This document shows, piece after piece, positions 1-8,998 of a stretch of DNA of 64,000 nucleotides. The position numbers and the translations under genes are program-made. Below the pieces are notes generated by a model, which was not told the DNA's origin, did no database searches, and was given only the letters and a program-made list of their open reading frames with translations. Source of the stretch: Nostoc sp. CENA543 (GTDB taxonomy: Bacteria; Cyanobacteriota; Cyanobacteriia; Cyanobacteriales; Nostocaceae); the NCBI RefSeq assembly GCF_002896875.1, contig NZ_CP023278.1, positions 6,330,501-6,394,500 of the forward strand, in the 5' to 3' direction. Positions within the stretch are counted from its first letter, which is position 1. Every line of letters begins with the position of its first letter.

Positions 1-2081
1 TCCCCCTAGCCACCCTAGCCGCAATCATTCTCATGGGTGTCTTTGGCTTATCCATCAACGTATTTAGCTTGGGTGGTTTAGCTTTGGGTGTGGGTATTGT
101 TGTAGACAACTCCATCGTCATGCTAGAAAGCATTGCTGAAGGGGTGGGGATGACACCAGGGAAGGATACTAAAAGCCGTTTGCGTCCACAACAATTAATT
201 GCTCAAGCCGAAAAAAGTAGCCAAGCAGTAGAATCAGCCTTAATTGCCTCTACAAGTACCAACTTAGTGGCAGTCTTACCATTTTTGCTGATTGGTGGCT
301 TTATTGCTTTATTATTCAACGAATTAATTCTCACTATTAGTTTTTCCGTTGCAGCTTCCATCTTGATAGCCGCTACCGTTGTTCCTATGATGACCTCGCG
401 GATGTTAGGCTGGCGATTTTCGAGTAATTTGAGTAACTTTTGGCTATTAAAGCAATTTAATCGCCGTTTTGAAGCCTCAGCCAGAATGTATGCAGGTTGC
501 TTAAAAAATATATTACGTTGGCGATTAGTAACAGTAGCGATCGCTATACTCATCTTCGGTGGTGGTAGTCTATGGATGGCCCCCCAAATTCCCCAACAAA
601 TTCTCCCCCGCATCAACACCGGACAAGCTAACCTCTTCGCCCAGTTTCCCCCAGGTACACCCCTAGAAACTAACCGCAAAGTCATGACTGCGGTAGAAGA
701 AATCATCCGCCAACAACCAGAAACAGAATATGTTTTTTCCACCGCCGGGGGTGCATTATTTGGAACTACTACCAATGCCAATCCCCTGCGCGGTACTAGC
801 AACATTACCCTCAAAACAGGTACTAACGTAGATGCTTACGTTGAAAGACTAACAGCAGCTGTTAACAAGTTGAATCTAGCTGGTATTCGTTTGCGGATCT
901 CACCAGGCCAAGTCCGAGGTTTAATTGTCAATAATTCACCTGTGCGTAACGCTGATGTTGACGTAATTCTCCAAGGTAATGACTCACAAAGTTTAGAAGC
1001 GGCTAGTCGTCAAGTATTAGCCGCCTTAGAAGAACGCGTCACCCAAGCTAGATTCCGTCCTGATGCTGATGATAGACAACCAGAAATTCAAATCCGTCCC
1101 GACTGGGAAAGAGTCTCAGCTTTAGGATTAAACACCCAAGATATCGGAAATACAATTCAAACAGCCTTAGAAGGTAGCGTTCCCACCCAACTACAACGGG
1201 GTAATCGTCTAGTTGATGTGAGAGTGCAATTAAATCAAAGCACAGTCCAAACACCTTCTCAACTACAAAGATTACCTTTATTTGTCGATGGTAATCGTCA
1301 AGTCCGCTTAAGTGATGTAGCTCAAATCGTCGAAGGTCAAGCCCCAGGCGAGATTCAGCGTATCAACCAACGTCAAGTCATCATTTTTGCAGGTAACTTA
1401 ACCGAAGGTGCTAGCCTGAGTGAAGCGATCGCCCAAGTACAAGATGTCATAAATAGTCTAGAATTACCAGAAGGTGTGAGTGTTTTACCCAGTGCGGCCG
1501 CCACATCCAACCAAGAATTACAAAGTTCATTACAGATTTTAGGCGGATTAGCTACCTTTTTAGTATTCGTAGTCATGGCGGTGCAGTACAATTCCCTAAT
1601 TGACCCACTAGCCATCATGTTCACTATCCCTCTAGCTTTAGCTGGCGGTATTTTTGGACTTTACATCACCAAAACAGCCATAGGTGCAACTGTTATTGTC
1701 GGTGCAGTTTTACTTGTGGGGATTGTAGTCAACAATGCAATCATTATGGTGGAATTAGCTAATCAAATCCGCGAACGAGAACAAATAGACCGCAGAACAG
1801 CCATCTTACAAGCTGCACCCCAAAGGTTACGTCCCGTTTTAATGACCACTATCACCACAGTCTTAGGTATGTTCCCCTTAGCATTGGGCATTGGAGAAGG
1901 TTCGGAATTTCTGCAACCCCTGGGTGTAGTTGTATTTTCTGGTTTATCTTTAGCAACCCTACTAACTTTATTTATCATCCCCTGTTTCTACACCCTACTC
2001 CATGATTTACTAGGAGGCACTTGGATTAAATCAATGTCATTATGGCTACGTTTCTGGAAGAAAAAGTTAGATAAAGCCTAA
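1..2081 (+). CDS. RND-family multidrug/metabolite efflux permease, 5'-truncated by the window edge
   Basis: Inner-membrane resistance-nodulation-division pump subunit that would export hydrophobic compounds using the proton gradient, together with a periplasmic adaptor and an outer-membrane channel. The reading frame is open from the first bases, so about the first third of a roughly 1040-residue protein lies outside. Visible parts are the TM4 segment with VVDNSIVMLE (the conserved proton-relay region, here with a single Asp), more hydrophobic TM segments, the large second periplasmic loop (PQQILPRINTGQ to about residue 490), and the C-terminal TM bundle with GVVVFSGLSLATLLTLF. It ends with a basic tail. 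An ATG at position 33 is internal to TM4 and is not the true start. No adaptor gene lies downstream, so any partner gene is probably upstream. Family assignment is firm; the substrate is unknown. Confidence 0.93.
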   Translation, partial: PLATLAAIILMGVFGLSINVFSLGGLALGVGIVVDNSIVMLESIAEGVGMTPGKDTKSRLRPQQLIAQAEKSSQAVESALIASTSTNLVAVLPFLLIGGFIALLFNELILTISFSVAASILIAATVVPMMTSRMLGWRFSSNLSNFWLLKQFNRRFEASARMYAGCLKNILRWRLVTVAIAILIFGGGSLWMAPQIPQQILPRINTGQANLFAQFPPGTPLETNRKVMTAVEEIIRQQPETEYVFSTAGGALFGTTTNANPLRGTSNITLKTGTNVDAYVERLTAAVNKLNLAGIRLRISPGQVRGLIVNNSPVRNADVDVILQGNDSQSLEAASRQVLAALEERVTQARFRPDADDRQPEIQIRPDWERVSALGLNTQDIGNTIQTALEGSVPTQLQRGNRLVDVRVQLNQSTVQTPSQLQRLPLFVDGNRQVRLSDVAQIVEGQAPGEIQRINQRQVIIFAGNLTEGASLSEAIAQVQDVINSLELPEGVSVLPSAAATSNQELQSSLQILGGLATFLVFVVMAVQYNSLIDPLAIMFTIPLALAGGIFGLYITKTAIGATVIVGAVLLVGIVVNNAIIMVELANQIREREQIDRRTAILQAAPQRLRPVLMTTITTVLGMFPLALGIGEGSEFLQPLGVVVFSGLSLATLLTLFIIPCFYTLLHDLLGGTWIKSMSLWLRFWKKKLDKA

Positions 2082-2526
2082 TGATTGAATATAGAATTTA
2101 CCAAAACCTGTTGGAGCGGTTGTAAGGGTGTAGGGGGAAGAAAGAGCAGCCAACCTAACCCTTGGGTTAAAAGCTCTGCCCAACACCTTACACCCCTAAT
2201 GAGCAAATCCGAATGAAATAATAAAAGTCAGATAATAGTCTCTGGCTTTTATTATTTCATTTATTCGCACAGAAAAAAGACACAAACACAAGATATATTA
2301 CTAAAATACACCAATTTCAATTTAGGTAAATTTTTAAGCTAACTCTCGTCCCATCTTTCATATAAATCAAGATTCCTAGGATATAAGAATTGATACTTTT
2401 GATTAAAAAATCGTAAAATTTACTTTTATACTTTACCCTCCTGCACTTTATTGTCAATATATACCGCTAAATTTCAAGAACTGAATTTGAGTTTAATAAT
2501 TAAATATTGTTTTAATATTATAATAA
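2082..2526. other. Intergenic, A+T-rich, with terminator
   Basis: No gene is supported here. The first 120 bases hold a loose GGGTGTAGGGGG-type low-complexity patch. A strong hairpin at 2214-2259 follows, and the rest is very A+T-rich sequence up to the stop codon of the converging glycosyltransferase gene. Confidence 0.6.
2214..2259 (+). terminator. Long stem-loop between convergent genes
   Basis: A 17-bp inverted repeat (2214-2230 against 2243-2259, one G-U pair) encloses a 12-base loop. The 3' arm is T-rich (CTTTTATTATTT). It lies between the RND gene and the convergent glycosyltransferase gene and could terminate transcription from either side. The stem is A+T-rich with little G+C at its base, so it is an atypical intrinsic terminator. 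Confidence 0.55.
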
Positions 2527-3468
2527 TTATTTTTCCATCAGCACTATTTTTTGAATATGGGAGTTATACATTTTTCTTTTTCGAGAGTAGACTACATTTA
2601 TTAAGAATTTCCAACTATTAAAAGATAAGGCGGAGGAATTGATTAAAGCAAAACAACTTTGCAAATCTTTTCTCTTGAAAGCAACCATAGTCCAGTGTAA
2701 TTTTAAATAATTTTTGATATCTTCCATCTTAGGTAAATGATGGCGATGTTTGTCGTTAACAAAAGAGTAAATTTTTTCTTTCATCAATATATTTGTATGC
2801 AATCTGTGAATAAAAGAGAATTTTTGATTGTAACCACCAGGCCAAATCATGCGGTAAGCAAGACATTCATTGAGAAAAATTCCATGACCAAATTGAGCAA
2901 TCCGAATCCAAGAATCTATATCATCACACACAGAAAATTGAGTATCCCAGCCACCACTTTTCAAAAACGCATCTCGACGACAAGCAACTTGAACTGGTGT
3001 ACCAAAGGGAATGAGTTCCAAAAGCATACCGTAGTGAATATCTACTTGGGGAATATAAAAAGCTAAACCAGATCCAAAGTTAGGGGTGCGACTGATTTCT
3101 GTTGCATTAGTATCGACTTGCGCCGCAATGCAAGAGCAAATCACTGCATCAGGACAAAGTGCGATCGCCTGACTCATCTTTTCAATACAATGGATATCTA
3201 AATAGTCATCATCATCTAAAAACTTGATCCAATCACCGCTAGCTTTTTCCACACCAGCATTGACTGTAGCCGCATGACCTTGATTGACGTAATTACGATG
3301 ATAAACTACAGCATCACCCAAACTTCTGACATACTTTTCCGTTTCCTCCGATGAACAGTCATCAGCAACCACCACTTCACAAGGAATAGTTTGTCTCAGT
3401 GCAGAATCAATAGCCCGACGTAACAAATGGAGACGGTTATAAGTAGAAATAACAATACTAAATTTCAT
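2527..3468 (-). CDS. Glycosyltransferase family 2 (GT-A fold)
   Basis: Transfers a sugar from a nucleotide-sugar donor to an unidentified acceptor, probably a cell-surface or extracellular polysaccharide or a lipid-linked precursor. The N-terminus MKFSIVISTYNR is the typical GT2 start, ADDCSSEET follows near residue 36, and a DDDD cluster at residues 85-88 (KFLDDDDYLD) matches the metal-binding DXD motif. There is no obvious membrane segment, so the protein is likely cytosolic or peripheral. I chose the ATG at 3468 because TAGGAG lies six bases before it; the ATG six bases further upstream directly abuts that ribosome-binding site. At 313 residues it is a normal length. It stands alone, convergent with the RND gene. 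Confidence 0.88.
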   Translation of the reverse strand: MKFSIVISTYNRLHLLRRAIDSALRQTIPCEVVVADDCSSEETEKYVRSLGDAVVYHRNYVNQGHAATVNAGVEKASGDWIKFLDDDDYLDIHCIEKMSQAIALCPDAVICSCIAAQVDTNATEISRTPNFGSGLAFYIPQVDIHYGMLLELIPFGTPVQVACRRDAFLKSGGWDTQFSVCDDIDSWIRIAQFGHGIFLNECLAYRMIWPGGYNQKFSFIHRLHTNILMKEKIYSFVNDKHRHHLPKMEDIKNYLKLHWTMVAFKRKDLQSCFALINSSALSFNSWKFLINVVYSRKRKMYNSHIQKIVLMEK

Positions 3469-4007
3469 AAACATCTCCTACCTGGAGCAAGAGTTTTTAC
3501 AATATAACCGTCATCCTCCAGAGACTGTATTGGGGATATAACCTAAAAATAGGATCTTTGATGAATATTTATATCTATCTCCGCAAGACAATTGGAAAAG
3601 TTTAGCTGAAAAAATGTTGTCAGCTAAATCATTCGTGAACAACAAGATCCCCGACTTCTTTGGGAAGTCGGGGATCTGGATACGCCATAAGTCAATACAG
3701 TTCAGTCAAGGATCAATAAAAGATGGGGTTTTTGACTGATCTCAAGTCGGGAAACCCACCCACAAGAGTGGCCTTACAACTCTCTCCCTTACACCCTGCA
3801 CCCTTGCGAATTAAGGAATGAGACAGAATTAATTACACAACTGATTTTTCTGTTCCCTGTATCCTGTTCCCTGTTCCCTCTCTCAAAGAGTGAATTTAAT
3901 TTTGTCCGACTACTTATCAATCAGTCCCTATCTCCGCCCAACTAGTGGACTGAAACATAGTTCTCGATTTATGATGGATGATCGTGAGTTTTTTAATCAA
4001 AGCAGCC
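3469..4007. other. Intergenic region with two hairpins upstream of rplS
   Basis: No gene is supported. A 9-bp hairpin lies at 3601-3628 (TTTAGCTGA/TCAGCTAAA). A perfect 14-bp hairpin lies at 3645-3677 (AGATCCCCGACTTC with loop TTTGG), a palindrome type I recall as dispersed in Nostoc genomes; a degenerate half copy (GATCCCCAACTTCTTCGAGA) is seen near 46081. The final 150 bases should carry the rplS promoter, but no -35/-10 pair stood out. Confidence 0.5.
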
Positions 4008-4370
4008 ATGAACGCCCAGGAAATTATCCGTTCCATCGAAGGGGAACACCTAAAATCTAACCTGCCACAAATATACGTCGGTGATACCGTCAAAGTTGGC
4101 GTAAAAATCAAAGAAGGCGAAAAATATCGTGTACAGCCCTATGAAGGCGTAGTCATCGCCATGCGTAATGGCGGTATCAACGAAACCATTACAGTCCGCA
4201 GAGTCTTCCAAGGGGTAGGCGTTGAACGAGTATTTCTAGTTCATTCTCCTCGCATTGATAGCATCAAAGTTATCCGTCGCGGTAAAGTCAGACGAGCAAA
4301 ACTTTACTATCTCAGAGGCCGTGTTGGTAAAGCTACCCGCATTAAACAACGCTTTGATCGTGCCTTATAA
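4008..4370 (+). CDS. rplS: 50S ribosomal protein L19
   Basis: Large-subunit protein near the 30S-50S interface. The sequence [16 protein letters not shown], then [13 protein letters not shown], and [20 protein letters not shown] is characteristic of bacterial L19. The ATG at 4008 gives 120 residues, the usual length; an upstream start at 3978 would add ten residues not expected in the family. It is the first gene of the tRNA-Trp, secE, nusG, rplK and rplA run but is separated from secE by more than 400 bases that include the tRNA gene, so it probably has its own promoter. Confidence 0.97.
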   Translation: MNAQEIIRSIEGEHLKSNLPQIYVGDTVKVGVKIKEGEKYRVQPYEGVVIAMRNGGINETITVRRVFQGVGVERVFLVHSPRIDSIKVIRRGKVRRAKLYYLRGRVGKATRIKQRFDRAL

Positions 4371-4517
4371 ACTTTGCCTTTTTGATATGCACTTCATTTT
4401 AGTTAGCAGGCGGCATCTGCCGCTAGCTTGCTTCTTCAACGAAAGTGTGTTATCATAGCAATTGTGCGTTAAACTGAAACAAAGTTCAGCGCAGTACACA
4501 GACCCAACCCAGCTTGT

Positions 4518-4590
4518 GCGCTCTTAGTTCAGTTGGTAGAACGCAGGTCTCCAAAACCTGATGTCGGGGGTTCGAGTCCTCCAGGGCGCG
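4518..4590 (+). tRNA. trnW: tRNA-Trp (CCA anticodon)
   Basis: A 73-base cloverleaf. The acceptor stem GCGCTCT pairs with AGGGCGC (one G-U), the discriminator is G, the anticodon arm CAGGT/ACCTG encloses loop CTCCAAA with anticodon CCA, and the T arm is GGGGGTTCGAGTCCTCC. CCA is not encoded. Its place just upstream of secE is a conserved arrangement in many bacteria. Confidence 0.96.
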
Positions 4591-4784
4591 CTCGAAAGTA
4601 AAAACACAGCCCGAAACGGTAGCACACCTGCTAAGATAGCAGAAAGTGCTATTGATTTCGGGTGTAGTTGTTTTATACTTGCAGCTTTCTTGCTTCCAGT
4701 AATTTTGATGGAGTTAAAGCTGTCAACCTGGATGAAAATGAGCAAAGTGTAGCTGTATTGCAAAAGATGGGGGGATAAACGACC

Positions 4785-5006
4785 GTGGCCAAAAAGAACG
4801 AAGCAGAAATTACAGAACCCGCAGGCGGATTTAACTTCCTCAATTTCTTTCAAGGAACAAAAGAAGAACTAGAGAAGGTAGTTTGGCCAAGTCGCAAACA
4901 ACTAGTCAGCGAATCAGCTGCTGTATTGTTGATGGTGACACTCTTTGCTTCTTTGATCTATTTGGTTGATGGATTGTTTAATTGGGTATCAAAGCAGGTA
5001 TTCTGA
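4785..5006 (+). CDS. secE: Preprotein translocase subunit SecE
   Basis: Small membrane subunit that clamps SecY in the Sec translocon of the plasma and thylakoid membranes. The protein is 73 residues with one C-terminal TM helix (AAVLLMVTLFASLIYLVDGL, about residues 44-63), preceded by the amphipathic segment ELEKVVWPSRKQLVSES, which is the SecE signature. It starts at GTG 4785 after a GGGGGA ribosome-binding site. Its stop codon overlaps the nusG start (TGATG), so the two are translationally coupled. Confidence 0.96.
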   Translation: MAKKNEAEITEPAGGFNFLNFFQGTKEELEKVVWPSRKQLVSESAAVLLMVTLFASLIYLVDGLFNWVSKQVF

Positions 5007-5638
5007 TGACTTCTGCAACAGACGAACCAATGAACTCGGCGTTGCAGTCAGAGGAAACAGCAGAAACAGCGTCAAAAGAAGCACGCTGGTATGCAGTCCA
5101 GGTAGCCTCCGGCTGCGAAAAACGGGTGAAAACCAACTTGGAGCAGCGCATTCAAACCTTTGATGTCGCAGATAAAATTATCCAAGTAGAAATTCCCCAT
5201 ACGCCATCTGTAAAAATCCGCAAAGATGGTAGCCGCCAACACACAGAGGAAAAGGTGTTTCCTGGTTATGTGCTAGTGCGGATGGTAATGGATGATGACA
5301 CTTGGCAGGTAGTACGCAATACATCCCATGTAATTAATTTTGTGGGAGCAGAACAAAAACGAGCTACAGGCAGAAGCCGTGGTCACGTAAAGCCACTACC
5401 CTTGAGTCATTCAGAAGTAGAACGTATATTCAAACAAACCAGTGAACAAGAGCCAATAGTCAAGATTGACATGGCGACTGGTGATAAGATAGTCGTGCTT
5501 TCAGGCCCATTCAAGGATTTTGAAGGCGAGGTGATTGAAGTGAGTCCAGAACGGAGTAAACTAAAAGCCTTGCTATCGATTTTCGGGCGAGACACACCAG
5601 TAGAACTGGAATTTAATCAGGTAGAAAAACAGAGCTAA
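5006..5638 (+). CDS. nusG: Transcription termination/antitermination factor NusG
   Basis: Binds RNA polymerase, modulates pausing and termination, and couples transcription to translation. After a polar 25-residue leader comes the NGN domain (RWYAVQVASGCEKRVKTNLE, then VFPGYVLVRM), followed by a C-terminal KOW domain (GDKIVVLSGPFKDFEGEV). The ATG at 5006 overlaps the secE stop and gives 210 residues; an ATG eight codons upstream lies inside secE and is unlikely. It sits six bases before rplK, so secE-nusG-rplK is one transcription unit. Confidence 0.96.
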   Translation: MTSATDEPMNSALQSEETAETASKEARWYAVQVASGCEKRVKTNLEQRIQTFDVADKIIQVEIPHTPSVKIRKDGSRQHTEEKVFPGYVLVRMVMDDDTWQVVRNTSHVINFVGAEQKRATGRSRGHVKPLPLSHSEVERIFKQTSEQEPIVKIDMATGDKIVVLSGPFKDFEGEVIEVSPERSKLKALLSIFGRDTPVELEFNQVEKQS

Positions 5639-5644
5639 ATCCAA

Positions 5645-6070
5645 ATGGCAAAGAAAGTAGTAGCGGTCATTAAACTGGCCCTGAATGCTGGAAAAGCCAA
5701 CCCAGCACCCCCAGTTGGCCCTGCCTTGGGTCAACATGGTGTTAACATCATGATGTTCTGCAAAGAGTACAACGCCAAAACAGCCGACCAAGCTGGCATG
5801 GTAATTCCCGTAGAAATCTCGGTTTATGAAGACCGGAGTTTTACATTCGTACTCAAAACGCCTCCAGCATCAGTATTGATTCGCAAAGCGGCAAAAATTG
5901 AAAGAGGTTCTGACCAACCCAATAAAAAGAAAGTTGGTTCAATTACCACAGCACAGTTGCGGGAAATTGCTCAAACCAAACTACCTGACCTCAACGCCAA
6001 TGATATAGATGCGGCGATGAACATTGTGGCAGGAACAGCCAGAAACATGGGCGTAACCATTAAAGATTGA
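5645..6070 (+). CDS. rplK: 50S ribosomal protein L11
   Basis: Forms the GTPase-associated centre with 23S rRNA. The family signature [19 protein letters not shown] is present near residues 17-35, and the C-terminal RNA-binding domain ends with [16 protein letters not shown]. Length is 141 residues, as usual. The gene follows nusG closely and precedes rplA by about 80 bases. Confidence 0.98.
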   Translation: MAKKVVAVIKLALNAGKANPAPPVGPALGQHGVNIMMFCKEYNAKTADQAGMVIPVEISVYEDRSFTFVLKTPPASVLIRKAAKIERGSDQPNKKKVGSITTAQLREIAQTKLPDLNANDIDAAMNIVAGTARNMGVTIKD

Positions 6071-6151
6071 TATTAGATCAATCGCCAATCAAAAATCAAA
6101 AATTGCAACAGGGGGAGAAGCCTAGCTTCGCAATTGACCCCAGGAGATAAA

Positions 6152-6868
6152 ATGGTGAAAAAAGTATCACGTCGCTTGCGAGAGTTGCAAGCAAAAGTAG
6201 AAGAAAGGGACTATGCACCTTTAGATGCTTTAGCTTTGCTCAAAGAAACAGCTACAGCTAAATTTGCGGAAGCTGCGGAAGCACATATCCGCCTAGGTAT
6301 TGATCCAAAATATACAGACCAACAATTACGTACCACAGTTGCACTACCTAAAGGTACAGGGCAAATAGTCAGAGTAGCAGTAATTGCTCGTGGGGAAAAA
6401 GTTACAGAAGCCTCTAGTGCTGGTGCTGATGTAGTTGGTTCAGAAGAATTAATTGACGAAATCCAAAAAGGTAGAATGGATTTCGACAAGCTAATTGCTA
6501 CACCAGATGTGATGCCACAGGTAGCCAAACTAGGTAAATTATTAGGCCCCCGTGGTTTGATGCCATCACCCAAAGGTGGTACAGTGACATTTGACATAGC
6601 AAGTGCGATCGCAGAATTCAAAGCAGGTAAATTAGAATTCCGGGCTGACCGTACAGGTATTGTTCATGTTATGTTTGGTAAGGCATCCTTCTCGCCTGAA
6701 GATTTGTTAGTAAACTTGAAGGCGTTACAAGAAACCATTGACCGTAACCGTCCTTCAGGAGCTAAAGGCCGCTACTGGCGTTCAGTTTATGTATCTGCCA
6801 CAATGGGGCCATCCATTAAAGTCGATGTTACAGCTCTCAGAGATTTAAAACTGACCGAAGCAGCTTAA
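6152..6868 (+). CDS. rplA: 50S ribosomal protein L1
   Basis: Forms the L1 stalk that helps release deacylated tRNA, and in many bacteria represses translation of the L11-L1 mRNA. The conserved segment [16 protein letters not shown] is present near residues 124-139. The ATG at 6152 is preceded by AGGAG with five bases of spacing and gives 238 residues; the in-frame TTG at 6134 has no such site. The gene is followed by a repeat patch and then the L10 leader. Confidence 0.97.
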   Translation: MVKKVSRRLRELQAKVEERDYAPLDALALLKETATAKFAEAAEAHIRLGIDPKYTDQQLRTTVALPKGTGQIVRVAVIARGEKVTEASSAGADVVGSEELIDEIQKGRMDFDKLIATPDVMPQVAKLGKLLGPRGLMPSPKGGTVTFDIASAIAEFKAGKLEFRADRTGIVHVMFGKASFSPEDLLVNLKALQETIDRNRPSGAKGRYWRSVYVSATMGPSIKVDVTALRDLKLTEAA

Positions 6869-6910
6869 GGGTGATTGGGGACTGGGGATTGGGTACTAGG
6901 TACTAGGAAA
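6869..6910. repeat. Short GGGGATTGGGGACTG-type heptamer patch
   Basis: Just after the rplA stop, about 40 bases of imperfect heptamers (GGGGACT, GGGGATT, GGGTACT, AGGTACT) of the STRR class seen throughout the window. Confidence 0.6.
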
Positions 6911-6954
6911 AACCTTTACACCAATCTCTAATACCCAACACTCAAAATTAAATA

Positions 6955-7105
6955 AGCAAAGCCGGAGACAGCAGGTGCAACTCGCTTAATATCCTGCCGA
7001 GGTGAAAAGCTCTATAACCAAAATACCGTGTGGAATCGTGCGTATTGAAGGCTTTTAAGAGTTTTAATCATTAACCCCGGCTGAGACAGCTGGGGTTTAT
7101 TGTTA
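6955..7105 (+). promoter_or_regulatory. Ribosomal protein L10 leader RNA
   Basis: The segment GCCGGAGACAGCAGGTGC...ATCCTGCCGAGGTG, then a structured stretch, then a stable hairpin at 7073-7097 (AACCCCGGCTG/CAGCTGGGGTT), lies immediately before rplJ. This is the known L10 leader, bound by the L10(L12) complex to lower rplJ-rplL expression when free protein is in excess. In this layout the last hairpin followed by TTATTG could also act as an attenuator. Boundaries are approximate because no covariance model was run. Confidence 0.75.
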
Positions 7106-7170
7106 TCACCTAGTCAGATAAAAATAATCACCGGAGAAATCGACAGTTTTTTTGAGGAGGTGAAACCGAT

Positions 7171-7716
7171 ATGGGTAGAACACTAGAAAACAAAAAAGAA
7201 ATAGTTGCGGAACTCAAAGAAAGTTTGAGTGAGTCAACTTTGGCAATAGTAATTGACTACCAAGGTCTGACAGTTGCCGAAATTACCGACTTACGGCGGC
7301 GGTTACGTCCCACCGGCACTATCTGTAAAGTGACCAAAAACACTTTCATGGGTATTGCCATTCAAGACGATGAAAAATGGCAACCGATGTCGGAGTTGCT
7401 CAAAGGTTCTTCAGCATTCTTGTTAGTTAAAGAAGACTTTTCTGGAGCTATTAAGGCTTACCAAGATTTCCAAAAAGCTTCCAAGAAGACAGAACTTCGC
7501 GGCGGCGTAATGGAAGGCCGCTTGCTGAAAGAGCCGGATGTCAAAGCTTTAGGAGACTTGCCATCCAAGGAACAACTCATGGGTCAAATTGCAGGAGCTA
7601 TCAACGCTTTGGCAACAAAAATTGCTGTGGGTATCAACGAAGTTCCTGGTGGACTGGCGCGTGCTTTGCAAGCTGTTGCTGACAAAGAAAATAGCGGTGC
7701 AAGTGCTGGTGAATAG
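7171..7716 (+). CDS. rplJ: 50S ribosomal protein L10
   Basis: Anchors L7/L12 dimers to the ribosome as the base of the stalk. The N-terminus MGRTLENKKEIVAELKESL, then VIDYQGLTVAEITDLRRRLR, and the C-terminal helix that binds L7/L12 are typical; length is 181 residues. Translation starts at ATG 7171 behind a nearly ideal AGGAGGTG site. It follows the L10 leader and precedes rplL. Confidence 0.97.
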   Translation: MGRTLENKKEIVAELKESLSESTLAIVIDYQGLTVAEITDLRRRLRPTGTICKVTKNTFMGIAIQDDEKWQPMSELLKGSSAFLLVKEDFSGAIKAYQDFQKASKKTELRGGVMEGRLLKEPDVKALGDLPSKEQLMGQIAGAINALATKIAVGINEVPGGLARALQAVADKENSGASAGE

Positions 7717-7799
7717 GTAAAAGGTGATAAATCACCAATTATCAATTGCTAGCTACCAATTTACGAAAACAACAATCAAAAATTACAGGAGTAATATCC

Positions 7800-8186
7800 A
7801 TGTCTGCTGCAACCGAACAAATTTTAGAACAATTGAAATCCTTGACCTTGTTGGAAGCTGCTGAATTAGTTAAGCAAATCGAAGAAGCTTTCGGCGTAAG
7901 TGCTGCTGCACCTGTTGGCGTAGCTGTTGCTGCTCCTACTGCTGTTGCTGCTGCTGAACCAGTAGAAGAGAAGACCGAATTTGACGTAATTCTGGAATCT
8001 GTTCCTGCTGATAAGAAGATTGCTGTACTGAAAGTTGTTCGTGAAATCACTGGTCTGGGTCTGAAAGAAGCTAAAGACTTAGTAGAAGCTGCGCCTAAAG
8101 CTATTAAGGAAGCTATTGCTAAGGAAGCAGCTGAAGATGCTAAGAAGCGCATTGAGGAAGCTGGCGGTAAAGTAACTGTTAAGTAA
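7800..8186 (+). CDS. rplL: 50S ribosomal protein L7/L12
   Basis: The multicopy stalk protein that recruits translational GTPases. It has an N-terminal dimerisation part ([20 protein letters not shown]), an Ala/Val-rich hinge near residues 40-55, and the C-terminal factor-binding domain ([18 protein letters not shown]). The ATG at 7800 follows AGGAG with eight bases of spacing and gives 128 residues; an in-frame upstream TTG at 7746 is not needed. Two hairpin terminators end the unit. Confidence 0.98.
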   Translation: MSAATEQILEQLKSLTLLEAAELVKQIEEAFGVSAAAPVGVAVAAPTAVAAAEPVEEKTEFDVILESVPADKKIAVLKVVREITGLGLKEAKDLVEAAPKAIKEAIAKEAAEDAKKRIEEAGGKVTVK

Positions 8187-8200
8187 TCAAGGCATGAGGT

Positions 8201-8232
8201 AGGAAAAAAGTATATTTCAATACTTTTTTCCT
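8201..8232 (+). terminator. Terminator after rplL
   Basis: Perfect 12-bp inverted repeat AGGAAAAAAGTA/TACTTTTTTCCT around an eight-base loop, 15 bases after the rplL stop codon. The 3' arm carries the T run. Confidence 0.75.
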
Positions 8233-8288
8233 GACTCTGACTCAATAATCTTGAGTGTTCGCACCATTAACAAAACTTTCTGTTGATT

Positions 8289-8318
8289 AAAAAAGAAGTC
8301 TCTTGAGGCTTCTTTTTT
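8289..8318 (+). terminator. Second terminator after rplL
   Basis: Stem AAAAAAGAAGTC/GGCTTCTTTTTT (one T-G pair) with a six-base loop, ending in a T run: a classical intrinsic terminator shape about 55 bases after the first one. Confidence 0.8.
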
Positions 8319-8408
8319 ATTGGCAAATAACCCATAGCAGAAGTTTAAAATAATTAGAAACAGAATTATTATGTAATAACGTTTAAAACTTCTAGTGTCA
8401 TTGAATGA

Positions 8409-8855
8409 ATGAGTGAACTGATTACAGTAGCCTCTCAACGAGACTTGCAATCTGACAAAGAGTATATAAATATACGAGTAGACGGAGCGTCAGTATTAAG
8501 CAATCCCTTTGATTTCACTGATCAATCTAGTAGAGATAAAGCTTGTGATGCCTATGCTGAGTGGCTAATTTTAAATATGCAAACTGCTTTAACAGCAGAT
8601 ACTTTTATTCATGTTTCCTTGGAAAAGTGGATACTTCAGGGATTAAGTATATCTCAAAAGTATAAAAATCCTCATGTTCAAGATGTCGCTCGTCAATTAA
8701 AGCTGCTTCTGGGATTGTTACAATGTGGTCAAAAACTTAAGTTAATCTGTTCGTGTCGGCAATCTGATGAAAGGGTTCGCTGTCATGCAGACAGTATCAA
8801 GTTAGCATTAGAAAAAATGTATCAACATCATCATCGCTTGCAAAATATAGCCTGA
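8409..8855 (+). CDS. DUF4326-like protein
   Basis: 148 residues of unknown function. It matches what I recall of the DUF4326 family: a short SNPF motif near residue 31 (the family usually has GNPF), then SSRDKACDAYAEWL, and near the end a Cys-containing strand followed by RCHAD (LICSCRQSDERVRCHADSI), which resembles the family's CWC...CHA(D) ending. There is no signal peptide or TM segment. It sits on its own after the rplL terminators, with no clear partner. Family members occur in phages and bacteria. The family call is from motif memory only. Confidence 0.6.
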   Translation: MSELITVASQRDLQSDKEYINIRVDGASVLSNPFDFTDQSSRDKACDAYAEWLILNMQTALTADTFIHVSLEKWILQGLSISQKYKNPHVQDVARQLKLLLGLLQCGQKLKLICSCRQSDERVRCHADSIKLALEKMYQHHHRLQNIA

Positions 8856-8958
8856 TACCAATTCACAAAATCCAGGCACAGACAACAATAGTCATAACTT
8901 TTCAAACATCGTCTTGGCAGACTTTAATTAATCTGTGATTTCTCCTGATAATTGAGCA

Positions 8959-8986
8959 GGGTGTGTTCATGAAACATCACACACCC
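8959..8986. terminator. Hairpin between convergent genes
   Basis: 8-bp inverted repeat GGGTGTGT/ACACACCC with a 12-base loop between the DUF4326-like gene and the convergent HlyD-type gene. No T run follows it on the plus strand (an A run does), so termination is only a guess. Confidence 0.35.
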
Positions 8987-8998
8987 CAAAAAAATTGA

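Noticed and set aside
203-814. A 203-codon minus-strand frame inside the RND gene
   Set aside because: It is fully antisense to a well-supported coding region, has unlikely composition (many Arg, Cys and Pro) and no ribosome-binding site. Similar frames antisense to rpoB, rpoC1, carB and the protease were discarded for the same reason.
4524-4853. Minus-strand frame across the tRNA-Trp gene and the start of secE
   Set aside because: It overlaps a tRNA and a conserved gene, and has no protein-like pattern.
7742-8245. A 167-codon minus-strand frame over rplL
   Set aside because: The biased codon use of rplL (Ala- and Glu-rich) leaves the opposite strand open; the Ser/Ala-rich product is an artefact.
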